From RGIG3009 sp964490085 (GTDB lineage: Bacteria > Bacillota > Clostridia > Oscillospirales > Acutalibacteraceae): a stretch of 30,197 bases of DNA. Within the stretch, counting starts at the first letter, position 1. Each line of letters begins with the position of its first letter. The stretch spans positions 1 through 30,197 of the forward strand of contig CAZBAO010000006.1 in the NCBI GenBank assembly GCA_964490085.1, written 5' to 3'. The position numbers were made by a program, and so were the translations under genes. The notes beneath the pieces are model-generated. The model was not told the origin of the DNA. It did not search any database and worked only from the letters and a program-made list of their open reading frames with translations. Shown here one piece after another: positions 24,209 to 30,197 of this stretch.

Positions 24209-25186
24209 ATGCTGAGCACGACCGCACGGTACGTTTACACGGTGTACCGCGCCAAAAGCGTTTCCCTGGCGGCACAGGAGTTGTTTATCTCTCAACCGGC
24301 ACTCAGCCGCGCTATCAAGAAAGCGGAAACGGAGCTTGGTGCGCCGATCTTCAATCGCAAAACACTCCCCTTTTCACTGACTCCGCAGGGGAAGCTCTAT
24401 ATCGAAGCCATCGAAAAAGCGCTGCAGCTCGAGAAAGAAACGGTGGAAAAGATCAATGATATTCAGCACGTGCAGGGCGGCACCTTACGCATCGGAACCT
24501 CCACACATCTGTCGTTCTATGTCATTCCGAAAGTGCTTAAAGAATTTCAAAAGCAACACTCGCATGTCGATATTCACATTGTGATGACCGATACGGAGAA
24601 ACTGTACGAACAGTTGCAAAAAGAAAACGCGGATCTTATTTTTATATCCGGCGAACCCGCACCTCCCGATTGTTACGCCGTAAATCTGTTGCAGGAACGG
24701 TTTGTGGTTGCCATGCCGCGCAATATGGTCACCGAAACGTTGCGACCCTATGCACTCGATCACGAATCGCTGATTTCAGGCACTTTCGACACTCAAAAGG
24801 AAATCAACGATATGTCGACCTTTCACGATATTTCGTTTATCTACAGCCCGCCCCATACCAACGTTCAAAAAAAGCGGACGGTTTTGTTCGGTAAGTCCGA
24901 TATAGCGCCGTACGTTACCTCAAATGCCAGTCGGCAGCAGTTGAATTACAACCTAATGCGTTCCGGATTCGGCGCGTTGCTGACGACCGATGCCAATATT
25001 GCCACGATGCCGCCCGATCCCGACTGTGCCTTTTTTGCGCTGGGCGGAGCCGAGGCTAAGCAACACTTTTCCGTTATCCACACGAAAAAGGAAACCGATC
25101 CATCAAGCCGTATCGTGCGGGAATTCGTAGGCACGGCAACTGCTTTGTTTGCCTGCGACCACCCCTTGCGTGAACTGTTTTTGTAA
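24209..25186 (+). CDS. LysR-family transcriptional regulator
   Basis: This 325-residue protein has the LysR winged HTH at about residues 2-62 ('YTVYRAKSVSLAAQELFISQ', 'PALSRAIKKAETELGAPIFNR'), a linker helix, and a periplasmic-binding-like effector domain from about residue 88. The effector is unknown. The divergent M20 genes and the following serine dehydratase suggest an amino-acid or peptide signal; this is inference. The ATG at 24209 follows AAAGGTGA by 6 bases; a GTG at 24200 lies within that site. The gene ends inside an inverted repeat that overlaps the serine dehydratase promoter. Confidence 0.93.
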   Translation: MLSTTARYVYTVYRAKSVSLAAQELFISQPALSRAIKKAETELGAPIFNRKTLPFSLTPQGKLYIEAIEKALQLEKETVEKINDIQHVQGGTLRIGTSTHLSFYVIPKVLKEFQKQHSHVDIHIVMTDTEKLYEQLQKENADLIFISGEPAPPDCYAVNLLQERFVVAMPRNMVTETLRPYALDHESLISGTFDTQKEINDMSTFHDISFIYSPPHTNVQKKRTVLFGKSDIAPYVTSNASRQQLNYNLMRSGFGALLTTDANIATMPPDPDCAFFALGGAEAKQHFSVIHTKKETDPSSRIVREFVGTATALFACDHPLRELFL

Positions 25187-25211
25187 ACCGACCGACAACG
25201 GTTTACAAAAA
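25178..25211. repeat. Perfect 13-bp inverted repeat over the serine dehydratase -35
   Basis: TTTTTGTAAACCG at 25178-25190 and CGGTTTACAAAAA at 25199-25211 flank 8 bases. The left arm includes the lysR stop codon, and the right arm includes the -35 TTTACA of the next promoter. No U-run follows the stem in either direction, so a terminator is unlikely. An operator is the better explanation. Confidence 0.6.
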
Positions 25212-25230
25212 TGCCGCTCTGTGCTATCAT
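25202..25230 (+). promoter_or_regulatory. Promoter of the L-serine dehydratase gene
   Basis: TTTACA at 25202-25207 and TATCAT at 25225-25230 are spaced by 17 bases, about 27 bases before the ATG. The -35 lies within an inverted repeat, so repression by a dimeric protein is plausible. Confidence 0.7.
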
Positions 25231-25256
25231 GAGAAAAAAGATAAGGATGTACGCCT

Positions 25257-26456
25257 ATGAAATCCATCAAAAATATATATAAGATCGGTATAGGGCCCTC
25301 CAGCTCCCACACCATGGGCCCCGCGTATGCCGCCTCACGCTTTTTAGAACTCTACCCCGATGCCACACACGTTCACGTCACCCTGCTGGGCTCACTTGCA
25401 AAAACCGGTAAAGGCCACGGGACCGACAGAGCGATTTCGGAGATCTTTTGTCACGTCCCGCACGACATCGTGTTCGACTATGAAACCGCAACCGACGTAC
25501 ACCCGAACACGGTAGAATTTGTTGCATTCAAGGACAGCTGTGAACTCGGCAGGAAGCGGTTCTACAGCATCGGCGGCGGAGAAATTCAATCGGACGATGA
25601 AAAAGCCGATTCAAAAGCGCAGGTGTATGAGGAAAAGAACTTCAGCGAGATCGCCGCATTTTGCAAGGCCAAAAACATGCGCTTATCCGACTATGTCTTT
25701 GAGCACGAAGATCCCGATTTCAAGCCGTATTTGCTTACCGTTTGGAAAACGATGCAAAACGCGATCAACGAGGGACTCAGCAAAAGCGGCATCCTCCCGG
25801 GCGGTCTTTCCGTCGAGCGAAAAGCACAATTTCTGTTTAACCAAAAGCACATCGACGAAAGTCCGCAAACGCGTGAAAACCGCTTGGTTTGTTCCTACGC
25901 CTTTGCGGTCAGCGAACAAAACGCCGACTGCGGTGTGATCGTCACTGCTCCCACCTGCGGCTCCTGCGGTGTTCTGCCTGCCGTTTTGAAATACATGCAG
26001 GAAAAGAACAATTTCTCCGATGACGACATTCTCCGCGCACTTGCCGTTGCCGGACTGACCGGCAACGTTGTCAGCACCAACGCCTCCGTCAGCGGCGCCG
26101 AATGCGGTTGCCAAGCGGAGATCGGCACCGCGTGCAGTATGGCGGCAGCCGCTTTGTGTGAGCTGTTTGAAATGGGTATTGACCAGATCGAATACGCCGC
26201 CGAGGTCGCTATGGAGCATCACTTAGGACTGACCTGTGACCCCGTTTGCGGTCTGGTGCAGATCCCCTGCATTGAACGAAACGCCGTGGCGGCGATGCGG
26301 GCCATCAACGCGCTAAGCCTCGCCAATTTCTTGTTCGCCAGCCGAAAGGTATCGTTTGACGTCGTGGTGGAAACGATGTATCAAACCGGCAAAGACCTCT
26401 CACATTTATACCGTGAGACCTCCGAGGGCGGTCTCGCGCGGTTATATAATCAATGA
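25257..26456 (+). CDS. L-serine ammonia-lyase (iron-sulfur, single chain)
   Basis: This 399-residue protein is an Fe-S L-serine dehydratase that deaminates L-serine to pyruvate and ammonia. The beta-type part comes first ('GIGPSSSHTMGPAYAASRF', 'GSLAKTGKGHGTD', 'YSIGGGEI'). The alpha-type catalytic part follows ('TAPTCGSCGVLPAV', 'SGAECGCQAEIG', 'GLTCDPVCGLVQIPC'), with the conserved cysteines for the [4Fe-4S] cluster. It is shorter than E. coli SdaA (about 454 residues), mainly in the beta part. AAGGATG lies 7 bases before the ATG. It has its own promoter and a strong terminator. Its neighbours, a LysR regulator and two M20 peptidases, suggest use of peptides or acyl-amino acids as serine sources. 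Confidence 0.93.
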   Translation: MKSIKNIYKIGIGPSSSHTMGPAYAASRFLELYPDATHVHVTLLGSLAKTGKGHGTDRAISEIFCHVPHDIVFDYETATDVHPNTVEFVAFKDSCELGRKRFYSIGGGEIQSDDEKADSKAQVYEEKNFSEIAAFCKAKNMRLSDYVFEHEDPDFKPYLLTVWKTMQNAINEGLSKSGILPGGLSVERKAQFLFNQKHIDESPQTRENRLVCSYAFAVSEQNADCGVIVTAPTCGSCGVLPAVLKYMQEKNNFSDDDILRALAVAGLTGNVVSTNASVSGAECGCQAEIGTACSMAAAALCELFEMGIDQIEYAAEVAMEHHLGLTCDPVCGLVQIPCIERNAVAAMRAINALSLANFLFASRKVSFDVVVETMYQTGKDLSHLYRETSEGGLARLYNQ

Positions 26457-27189
26457 TCAAAGGCTTGGCCAAATCGGCCAAGCCTTTTTTGCGGGCTTTA
26501 CGAATGGTTTGTGTGGCGGTATAATGTGGGCAAGGCAGGTGTTTGCTATGAACGAACTTCCAAAAAGAAAACCCGTCCGCATTGCCGATTACGACTATTC
26601 CACACCGGGTGCGTATTTTATTACGGTCTGCACTGCAAACCGGGAGAATATCTTCTGGGACAGCGTAGGGGCGGATATTATCCGCCCCTACGCTGTTATG
26701 CGAAAATGTACGATAGAATTCGTAGGGGCGTTCTGTGAACGCCCGCAAAAAACAAACGGTTATCCAATAAATCAAGCCATACCCTACGGATGCTGACACA
26801 CCGTACACGATTACCGGGCCGGCGATTGTAAACATCTTCGCACCAACTCCAAGCACAAACCCTTCGGATTTGAATTCCATCGCCGGCGATGCCATCGAAT
26901 TGGCAAATCCGGTGATCGGCACGATCACCCCTGCCCCCACGTGCTTGGCAACGTTATCGTATACACATAGTGCCGTGAGTAGCACGCTTAAGAAGATGAG
27001 GGACAGCGAACCGATCAGGCGGGCATCCTTTTGGTCCATACCGGTCTTACTCACAAGATCGATGATGACCTGTGCCGCGGCACACAAAAACCCGCCCGCC
27101 AAAAATGCGAGGGTGCAGTCGCGGAAGATCGGCGATCCCTTTGCGCGCTTTTCCGCCATCGCCTGGTAACTTTTCGGTGTCATTTTCAT
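26305..27189 (-). CDS. spoVAC: Stage V sporulation protein AC with an abnormal read-through C-terminus
   Basis: Residues 1-143 (27189-26761) are SpoVAC, a polytopic membrane subunit and proposed mechanosensitive channel of the SpoVA dipicolinic-acid complex. It contains 'AFLAGGFLCAAAQ', 'VGAGVIVPITGFANSMASPA', 'FKSEGFVLGVGAKMF' and 'AGPVIVYG'. SpoVAC is normally about 145-155 residues and ends soon after this point. Here the frame stays open for another ~150 residues with no SpoVA similarity, passing through GC-rich palindromes, the antisense of a RAYT fragment and the antisense 3' end of the serine dehydratase gene. The native stop was probably lost through a rearrangement near 26760. Whether the tail is made or tolerated is unknown. 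The start is at 27189 or at the ATG two codons later. spoVAD is not adjacent. Confidence 0.82.
   Translation of the reverse strand: MKMTPKSYQAMAEKRAKGSPIFRDCTLAFLAGGFLCAAAQVIIDLVSKTGMDQKDARLIGSLSLIFLSVLLTALCVYDNVAKHVGAGVIVPITGFANSMASPAMEFKSEGFVLGVGAKMFTIAGPVIVYGVSASVGYGLIYWITVCFLRAFTERPYEFYRTFSHNSVGADNIRPYAVPEDILPVCSADRNKIRTRCGIVVIGNADGFSFWKFVHSKHLPCPHYTATQTIRKARKKGLADLAKPLIIDYITARDRPRRSHGINVRGLCRFDTSFPPRRQTIPFGWRTRNWRGLAR
26459..26490 (+). terminator. Intrinsic terminator of the L-serine dehydratase gene
   Basis: AAAGGCTTGGCC at 26459-26470 pairs with GGCCAAGCCTTT at 26476-26487 around AAATC, followed by T. It stands just after the stop codon at 26456. Confidence 0.9.
26497..26525 (+). promoter_or_regulatory. 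Promoter-like sequence before the RAYT fragment
   Basis: TTTACG at 26497-26502 and TATAAT at 26520-26525 are spaced by 17 bases, about 22 bases before the fragment's ATG. Confidence 0.5.
26661..26695. repeat. Perfect 35-bp palindrome (REP-like) inside the RAYT fragment
   Basis: Two 17-bp arms, CAGCGTAGGGGCGGATA and its exact complement, flank a single T. On the plus strand it encodes SVGADIIRPYAV in the RAYT frame. Because of its symmetry the antisense spoVAC read-through frame reads SVGADNIRPYAV. Confidence 0.85.
26722..26747. repeat. Second REP-like inverted repeat
   Basis: It begins with the same GTAGGGGCG as the palindrome at 26661-26695 and contains GGGCGTTC-TGT-GAACGCCC (26726-26744). 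It lies at the border with spoVAC and is the likely edge of the inserted or rearranged segment. Confidence 0.7.
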
Positions 27190-27211
27190 TCTGCATCACA
27201 CTCCACGGCAT

Positions 27212-27240
27212 TAGTGTGACAAAAACAACGGCAAATATGC
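27212..27240 (-). promoter_or_regulatory. Putative sigma-G promoter of spoVAC
   Basis: On the minus strand GCATA (complement of 27236-27240) matches the sigma-G -35. CACACTA (complement of 27212-27218) matches -10 CATNNTA with one mismatch, and the spacing is 17 bases. It lies about 23 bases before the ATG at 27189. Confidence 0.45.
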
Positions 27241-27273
27241 ACGACCGCAGCCTTTTGCAAGGCTGCGGTCGTG
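27240..27273 (-). terminator. Hairpin terminator of the DUF1015 gene
   Basis: CACGACCGCAGCCTT at 27240-27254 and its exact complement at 27259-27273 form a 15-bp stem with a 4-base loop, 3 bases after the gene. The T-run after it on the minus strand is weak (CATATTT). Confidence 0.7.
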
Positions 27274-27275
27274 AT

Positions 27276-28496
27276 TTACCGTATCTTTCGCGCTTCCACG
27301 TAGTACCGTTTTTCGTTGGCTTCGCCCATCGAAAACGTTTTGCGCGGAAAATGTCCGCCGGCACGGATACCGTCGAAAAAGCCGTCCTTCGGGATACCTT
27401 CCAGTAAAATGCCGAGCGAGTCAGATGCCGTACACAAGTCACGCACCGTCTGCTCACCGTGGATATAGTCGATGGTGGCGTCGTGCGTCTGCAGATATTC
27501 ATCGAGATAGTTTTGCAGCACCGCGACCGGCAGCATACCGTTAGCATTTTTCAGCGCATAGCTCTCATGCCCGACAAACACGATCTCACTGCCCGAAACG
27601 AGTGTTATCCCCTGCCTCGCAACAAACGCCTTAAACCCTTCGATCAGATCGTTCGCATCCACACGGAACAACGCGCGGTGGATGGGCTCGAACAAGATCG
27701 CCTCGTCGTGCAGGTTTTCGAGTTCCACCAATGCATACCGTGCCGGATGATTTTCAGCCTCGGCGGGCGATAAGGTCGCCTTCAGATTCTCCCAACAGAT
27801 CTTCGCGGTAGCAAGCGAATGATTTCCGTCCCCCACCGCATACAAAAAGCCGTCGGCTTTGTCGTGCAACGTCTGCACCGCCTCGGACAATGCCGCCTTG
27901 GAAACCTCATCCTCCACCGCCCAACCGCGCAGATGGCCGCCGTTTTGCATCAATTCGATATCGTACAGCGGCGTTTCCGCCTGCTTTGCGACCACCAACG
28001 GCTCGATCACGGTGCGGTCGGGATCGTCAATGAGCACCAGCACGTGCGGCAACTCCAACGGTGCGTTCTGACGGATCTTCACACGTGGCGGCAAACGATC
28101 CGCAACGGTGCCCTCGGTAGCACGAGTAAGCAGAGTGCCGGTGGTAAAATCATAGCACTCCAGATCCAGCGCCGCCATCAATCCCAGCCGTTTACCGGAC
28201 GGGGTCTCGCGCTCCAGAACGATAAAACCGTCCTTCACGGCACGTTGCAAAGTGCCGTTCTGCATGTACTGTTGCATGGTGGCATTGACCTTTTCCGTGT
28301 TATCCCCCTGCTCTAAAAACACCTCAGGTTGGATCAGTCGCAGCGTAGACGGCGCGTCACCGACAACGGCTTCCACCTTGTGCCAGTAATCGGGCTGTGA
28401 GGTGAACTGGTCGCACGCCACCACCGCCCATTTGGCAAGGTCAATACCCTGGGCAGGTAGGTAGATATCGGTAGGTTGAATTCCCGGAAGATCCAT
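27276..28496 (-). CDS. DUF1015 family protein
   Basis: This 406-residue soluble protein matches the DUF1015 family (PF06245) common in clostridia. Features seen are the N-terminal 'IYLPAQGIDLAKWAVVACDQFTSQPDYW' region (residues ~11-38), 'RPLP'-like 'ADRLPPRVKIRQNAP', and the central 'AVGDGNHSLATAK' motif around residue 218, the best conserved part of the family. The motif recalls the phosphate-binding DGHHR loop of ParB/sulfiredoxin-fold enzymes, including free-serine kinases, but function is not settled and I do not assign one. AAAGGAG lies 7 bases before the ATG. It stands between groEL and spoVAC with hairpins on both sides. Confidence 0.85.
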   Translation of the reverse strand: MDLPGIQPTDIYLPAQGIDLAKWAVVACDQFTSQPDYWHKVEAVVGDAPSTLRLIQPEVFLEQGDNTEKVNATMQQYMQNGTLQRAVKDGFIVLERETPSGKRLGLMAALDLECYDFTTGTLLTRATEGTVADRLPPRVKIRQNAPLELPHVLVLIDDPDRTVIEPLVVAKQAETPLYDIELMQNGGHLRGWAVEDEVSKAALSEAVQTLHDKADGFLYAVGDGNHSLATAKICWENLKATLSPAEAENHPARYALVELENLHDEAILFEPIHRALFRVDANDLIEGFKAFVARQGITLVSGSEIVFVGHESYALKNANGMLPVAVLQNYLDEYLQTHDATIDYIHGEQTVRDLCTASDSLGILLEGIPKDGFFDGIRAGGHFPRKTFSMGEANEKRYYVEARKIR

Positions 28497-28519
28497 AGTA
28501 AAACTCCTTTGTGCTAAAC

Positions 28520-28557
28520 CGAAAGCCGGCGTTGCCCCAAAGCAACGTCGGCTTTCG
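28520..28557 (-). terminator. Hairpin terminator after groEL
   Basis: CGAAAGCCG-G-CGTTGC at 28520-28535 pairs with GCAACG-T-CGGCTTTCG at 28542-28557, including one G-U pair. It lies 10 bases after the groEL stop. The T-run following on the minus strand is short (GTTTAG). Confidence 0.7.
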
Positions 28558-28566
28558 TAAATATTC

Positions 28567-30195
28567 TTAATACATACCGTCCATTCCGGCAGGTGCAGCG
28601 GGCGCCGCGGGCAACGGCTCTTTCTTATCCGCCACCAGCGATTCGGTGGTCAGCACCATCGCGGCAACAGAAGCGGCGTTTTGCAGAGCGGAGCGGGTCA
28701 CCTTGGTAGGATCCACGATACCGGCCGCAAACATATCCACGTACTGCTCATTCGCAAAATCGTAGCCGAAGTTTTTGGCCTTTTCGTTACGGATCTTGTC
28801 AATGATAACACTGCCCTCCAGACCGGCATTCAGCGCGATCTGACGTACCGGCTCCTCGATCGCTTTCAGCACGATCTTCACACCGGTCTTTTCATCGCCG
28901 TCGGTCTCGTCCAGCATAGTGACAAGCACCTCAGCCGCGTTGATGAGTGCCACGCCGCCACCGGCGACCAAGCCTTCTTCAACCGCCGCTTTGGTAGCTG
29001 CCAGAGCGTCTTCAATGCGGAGCTTCTTCTCTTTCATTTCGACCTCGGTAGCCGCACCGACCTTGATGACCGCAACACCGCCGGCGAGCTTCGCCAAACG
29101 CTCCTGCAGCTTCTCACGGTCGAAATCGGAGGTGGTCGTCTCGATCTGCGAACGGATCTGACCCACGCGGGCTTTGATCTCGTTGGCATCACCGGCGCCG
29201 TCCACGATGATGGTGGTCTCCTTCTGGACCTTCACCTGACGGGCACGGCCGAGCATCGCAACGGTGGTATCTTTCAGCTCCAGACCGATCTCCTCGGAGA
29301 TGACCTGACCGCCGGTCAGAATGGCAATATCCTGCAGCATTTCCTTGCGGCGATCGCCAAAGCCGGGTGCCTTAACGGCAACGCAAGTAAAGGTGCCGCG
29401 CAGCTTGTTGACGATCAGCGTGGACAACGCCTCGCCCTCAACATCTTCAGCAATGATCACCAGCTTTTTACCGGATTGCAGGATCTGCTCCAAGAGCGGC
29501 AGAATGTCCTGAATGCTGGAGATCTTCTTATCGGTAATGAGCAGGTACGCGTCGTCGATGACCGCTTCCATCTTATCGGTATCCGTCACCATGTAGGGAG
29601 TGATGTAACCGCGGTCAAACTGCATACCCTCCACGACCTCGGTGTAGGTCTCGGCGGTCTTGGACTCCTCGACCGTGATAACACCGTCAGCCGAAACCTT
29701 CTCCATCGCTTCCGCGATCAGCTTACCGATGACCGCATCACCCGCGGAAATGGTAGCCGCCGAAGCAATATCCTCGGTACCGTTGACTTTCTTGGAGTTC
29801 GCCTTGACCTCGGCAACGACCGCGTCGACAGCCTTCTGGATACCGCGCTTAACACCCATCGGGTTCGCACCGGCGGCGACGTTCTTCATACCCTCGCGAA
29901 TAAGCGCCTGCGCAAGCAGGGTCGCCGTGGTGGTACCGTCGCCGGCAACATCGTTCGTTTTCGTAGAAACCTCTTTTACAAGCTGTGCGCCCATGTTCTC
30001 GAACGCGTTGTCCAGCTCGATCTCTTTTGCAATCGTCACACCGTCGTTGGTGATGAGCGGTGCACCGAATTTCTTATCCAACACCACGTTGCGGCCGCGC
30101 GGGCCGAGCGTGATCTTCACGGTGTTCGCCAACTGGTCCACACCGGCCTGCAGCGCCTTGCGCGCTTCTTCGCCATACAGAATCTCTTTTGCCAT
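28567..30195 (-). CDS. groEL: Chaperonin GroEL (60 kDa, Hsp60)
   Basis: This complete 542-residue chaperonin folds proteins in an ATP-driven double ring with GroES. The ATP-binding sequences 'TLGPRGRNVVL', 'GDGTTTATLLAQ' and 'VAGGGVALI', together with the apical segment 'APGFGDRRKEML', are intact. The C-terminus ends 'AGMDGMY' instead of a long GGM repeat tail. The ATG at 30195 is 2 bases from the window end, so its ribosome site, promoter, any CIRCE element, and groES lie outside. Confidence 0.98.
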   Translation of the reverse strand: MAKEILYGEEARKALQAGVDQLANTVKITLGPRGRNVVLDKKFGAPLITNDGVTIAKEIELDNAFENMGAQLVKEVSTKTNDVAGDGTTTATLLAQALIREGMKNVAAGANPMGVKRGIQKAVDAVVAEVKANSKKVNGTEDIASAATISAGDAVIGKLIAEAMEKVSADGVITVEESKTAETYTEVVEGMQFDRGYITPYMVTDTDKMEAVIDDAYLLITDKKISSIQDILPLLEQILQSGKKLVIIAEDVEGEALSTLIVNKLRGTFTCVAVKAPGFGDRRKEMLQDIAILTGGQVISEEIGLELKDTTVAMLGRARQVKVQKETTIIVDGAGDANEIKARVGQIRSQIETTTSDFDREKLQERLAKLAGGVAVIKVGAATEVEMKEKKLRIEDALAATKAAVEEGLVAGGGVALINAAEVLVTMLDETDGDEKTGVKIVLKAIEEPVRQIALNAGLEGSVIIDKIRNEKAKNFGYDFANEQYVDMFAAGIVDPTKVTRSALQNAASVAAMVLTTESLVADKKEPLPAAPAAPAGMDGMY

Positions 30196-30197
30196 GA

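Larger units (their letters stand above)
26548..26796 (+). pseudogene. Truncated REP-associated tyrosine transposase (RAYT, Y1/IS200-like)
   Basis: The first ~45 residues, 'LPKRKPVRIADYDYSTPGAYF' then 'ITVCTANRENIFWD', match the N-terminus of clostridial RAYT/Y1 transposases, single-strand nucleases that act on REP hairpins. After 'SVGADIIRPYAV', which is encoded by a perfect palindrome, the family sequence stops and a second repeat and the spoVAC 3' end follow, closing the frame at 82 residues. Complete relatives are about 150-250 residues; the HUH motif (as in 'MPNHIH') and catalytic tyrosine are missing, so the product cannot be active. An AGGTG site lies 7 bases before the ATG, and a promoter-like sequence is present. 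The fragment converges on spoVAC. Confidence 0.75.

Noticed and set aside
25178..25211. Inverted repeat as terminator of lysR
   Set aside because: The stem is followed by A rather than U on either strand, so it lacks the release element; a regulatory site fits better.
26356..26547. Longer upstream start for the RAYT fragment
   Set aside because: It would begin inside the serine dehydratase gene and cross its terminator; family similarity begins at 26548 after a ribosome site.
26305..26760. The 150-residue SpoVAC tail as a genuine new domain
   Set aside because: Its sequence is explained as antisense of the RAYT fragment, repeats and serine dehydratase; no independent sign of a conserved domain was seen.
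1..30197. Phage, CRISPR, integrative element or secondary-metabolite cluster
   Set aside because: No integrase, direct repeat-spacer pattern, attachment duplication or biosynthetic core gene is present; most of the window is ordinary chromosomal housekeeping content.

Overview
The window looks like chromosome from a spore-forming, probably gut-associated clostridium (Bacillota, Oscillospirales-like). The basis is moderate GC, two spoVA sporulation genes, clostridial-type GlgC/GlgD pairing, strong AGGAGG-type ribosome sites, TTGACA/TATAAT promoters with 17-bp spacers, and a RAYT fragment with 'GTAGGGGCGG' palindromes of a type I associate with gut Clostridia. The exact genus cannot be told from the sequence. 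No tRNA, rRNA, CRISPR array, prophage or complete insertion sequence was seen.

Layout. 1-245: a 6S RNA gene with its terminator. 248-1649: a histidine phosphatase divergent from an XRE regulator. 1747-6690: a minus-strand glycogen operon read glgC-glgD-glgA, then a GT2/GtrA glycosyltransferase, with a clear promoter. 6874-7903: a solitary MazF-type toxin and a divergent PhoU-like DUF47 protein. 7942-11149: a tightly overlapping minus-strand operon (NUDIX, CDF metal transporter, RimK-like ATP-grasp, membrane XRE regulator). 11167-12994: tlyA and a beta-lactamase-fold lipoprotein. 13207-15986: two coupled FAD oxidoreductases. 16061-18217: a GlmU-like acetyltransferase coupled to glmM. 18253-20635: zapA and a U32 peptidase. 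20652-28557: spoVAD, a metabolic island, spoVAC and a DUF1015 gene. 28567-30195: groEL.

The most interesting part is about 20.6-27.3 kb. spoVAC and spoVAD normally sit side by side in one sigma-G operon. Here they lie on the same strand but are separated by about 5 kb carrying two tandem M20 peptidase paralogues, a divergent LysR regulator and an L-serine dehydratase. No spoVAE follows spoVAD. Each separated spoVA gene has its own sigma-G-like promoter candidate (GCATA, 17/18 bp, CACACTA/CATACCA). The 3' end of spoVAC abuts a truncated RAYT gene and its palindromes. The spoVAC stop appears lost, so the frame runs on through the palindrome and into the antisense of the serine dehydratase gene.

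The LysR/M20 intergenic region is also unusual. One 10-bp inverted repeat gives each divergent promoter both its -35 and its -10, so the two promoters occupy the same 32 bp, with an LTTR-like dyad beside them. The serine dehydratase promoter carries a second perfect 13-bp inverted repeat over its -35. I infer a locally regulated peptide/serine catabolism module that came to lie inside a sporulation operon. That is inference from layout, not proof.
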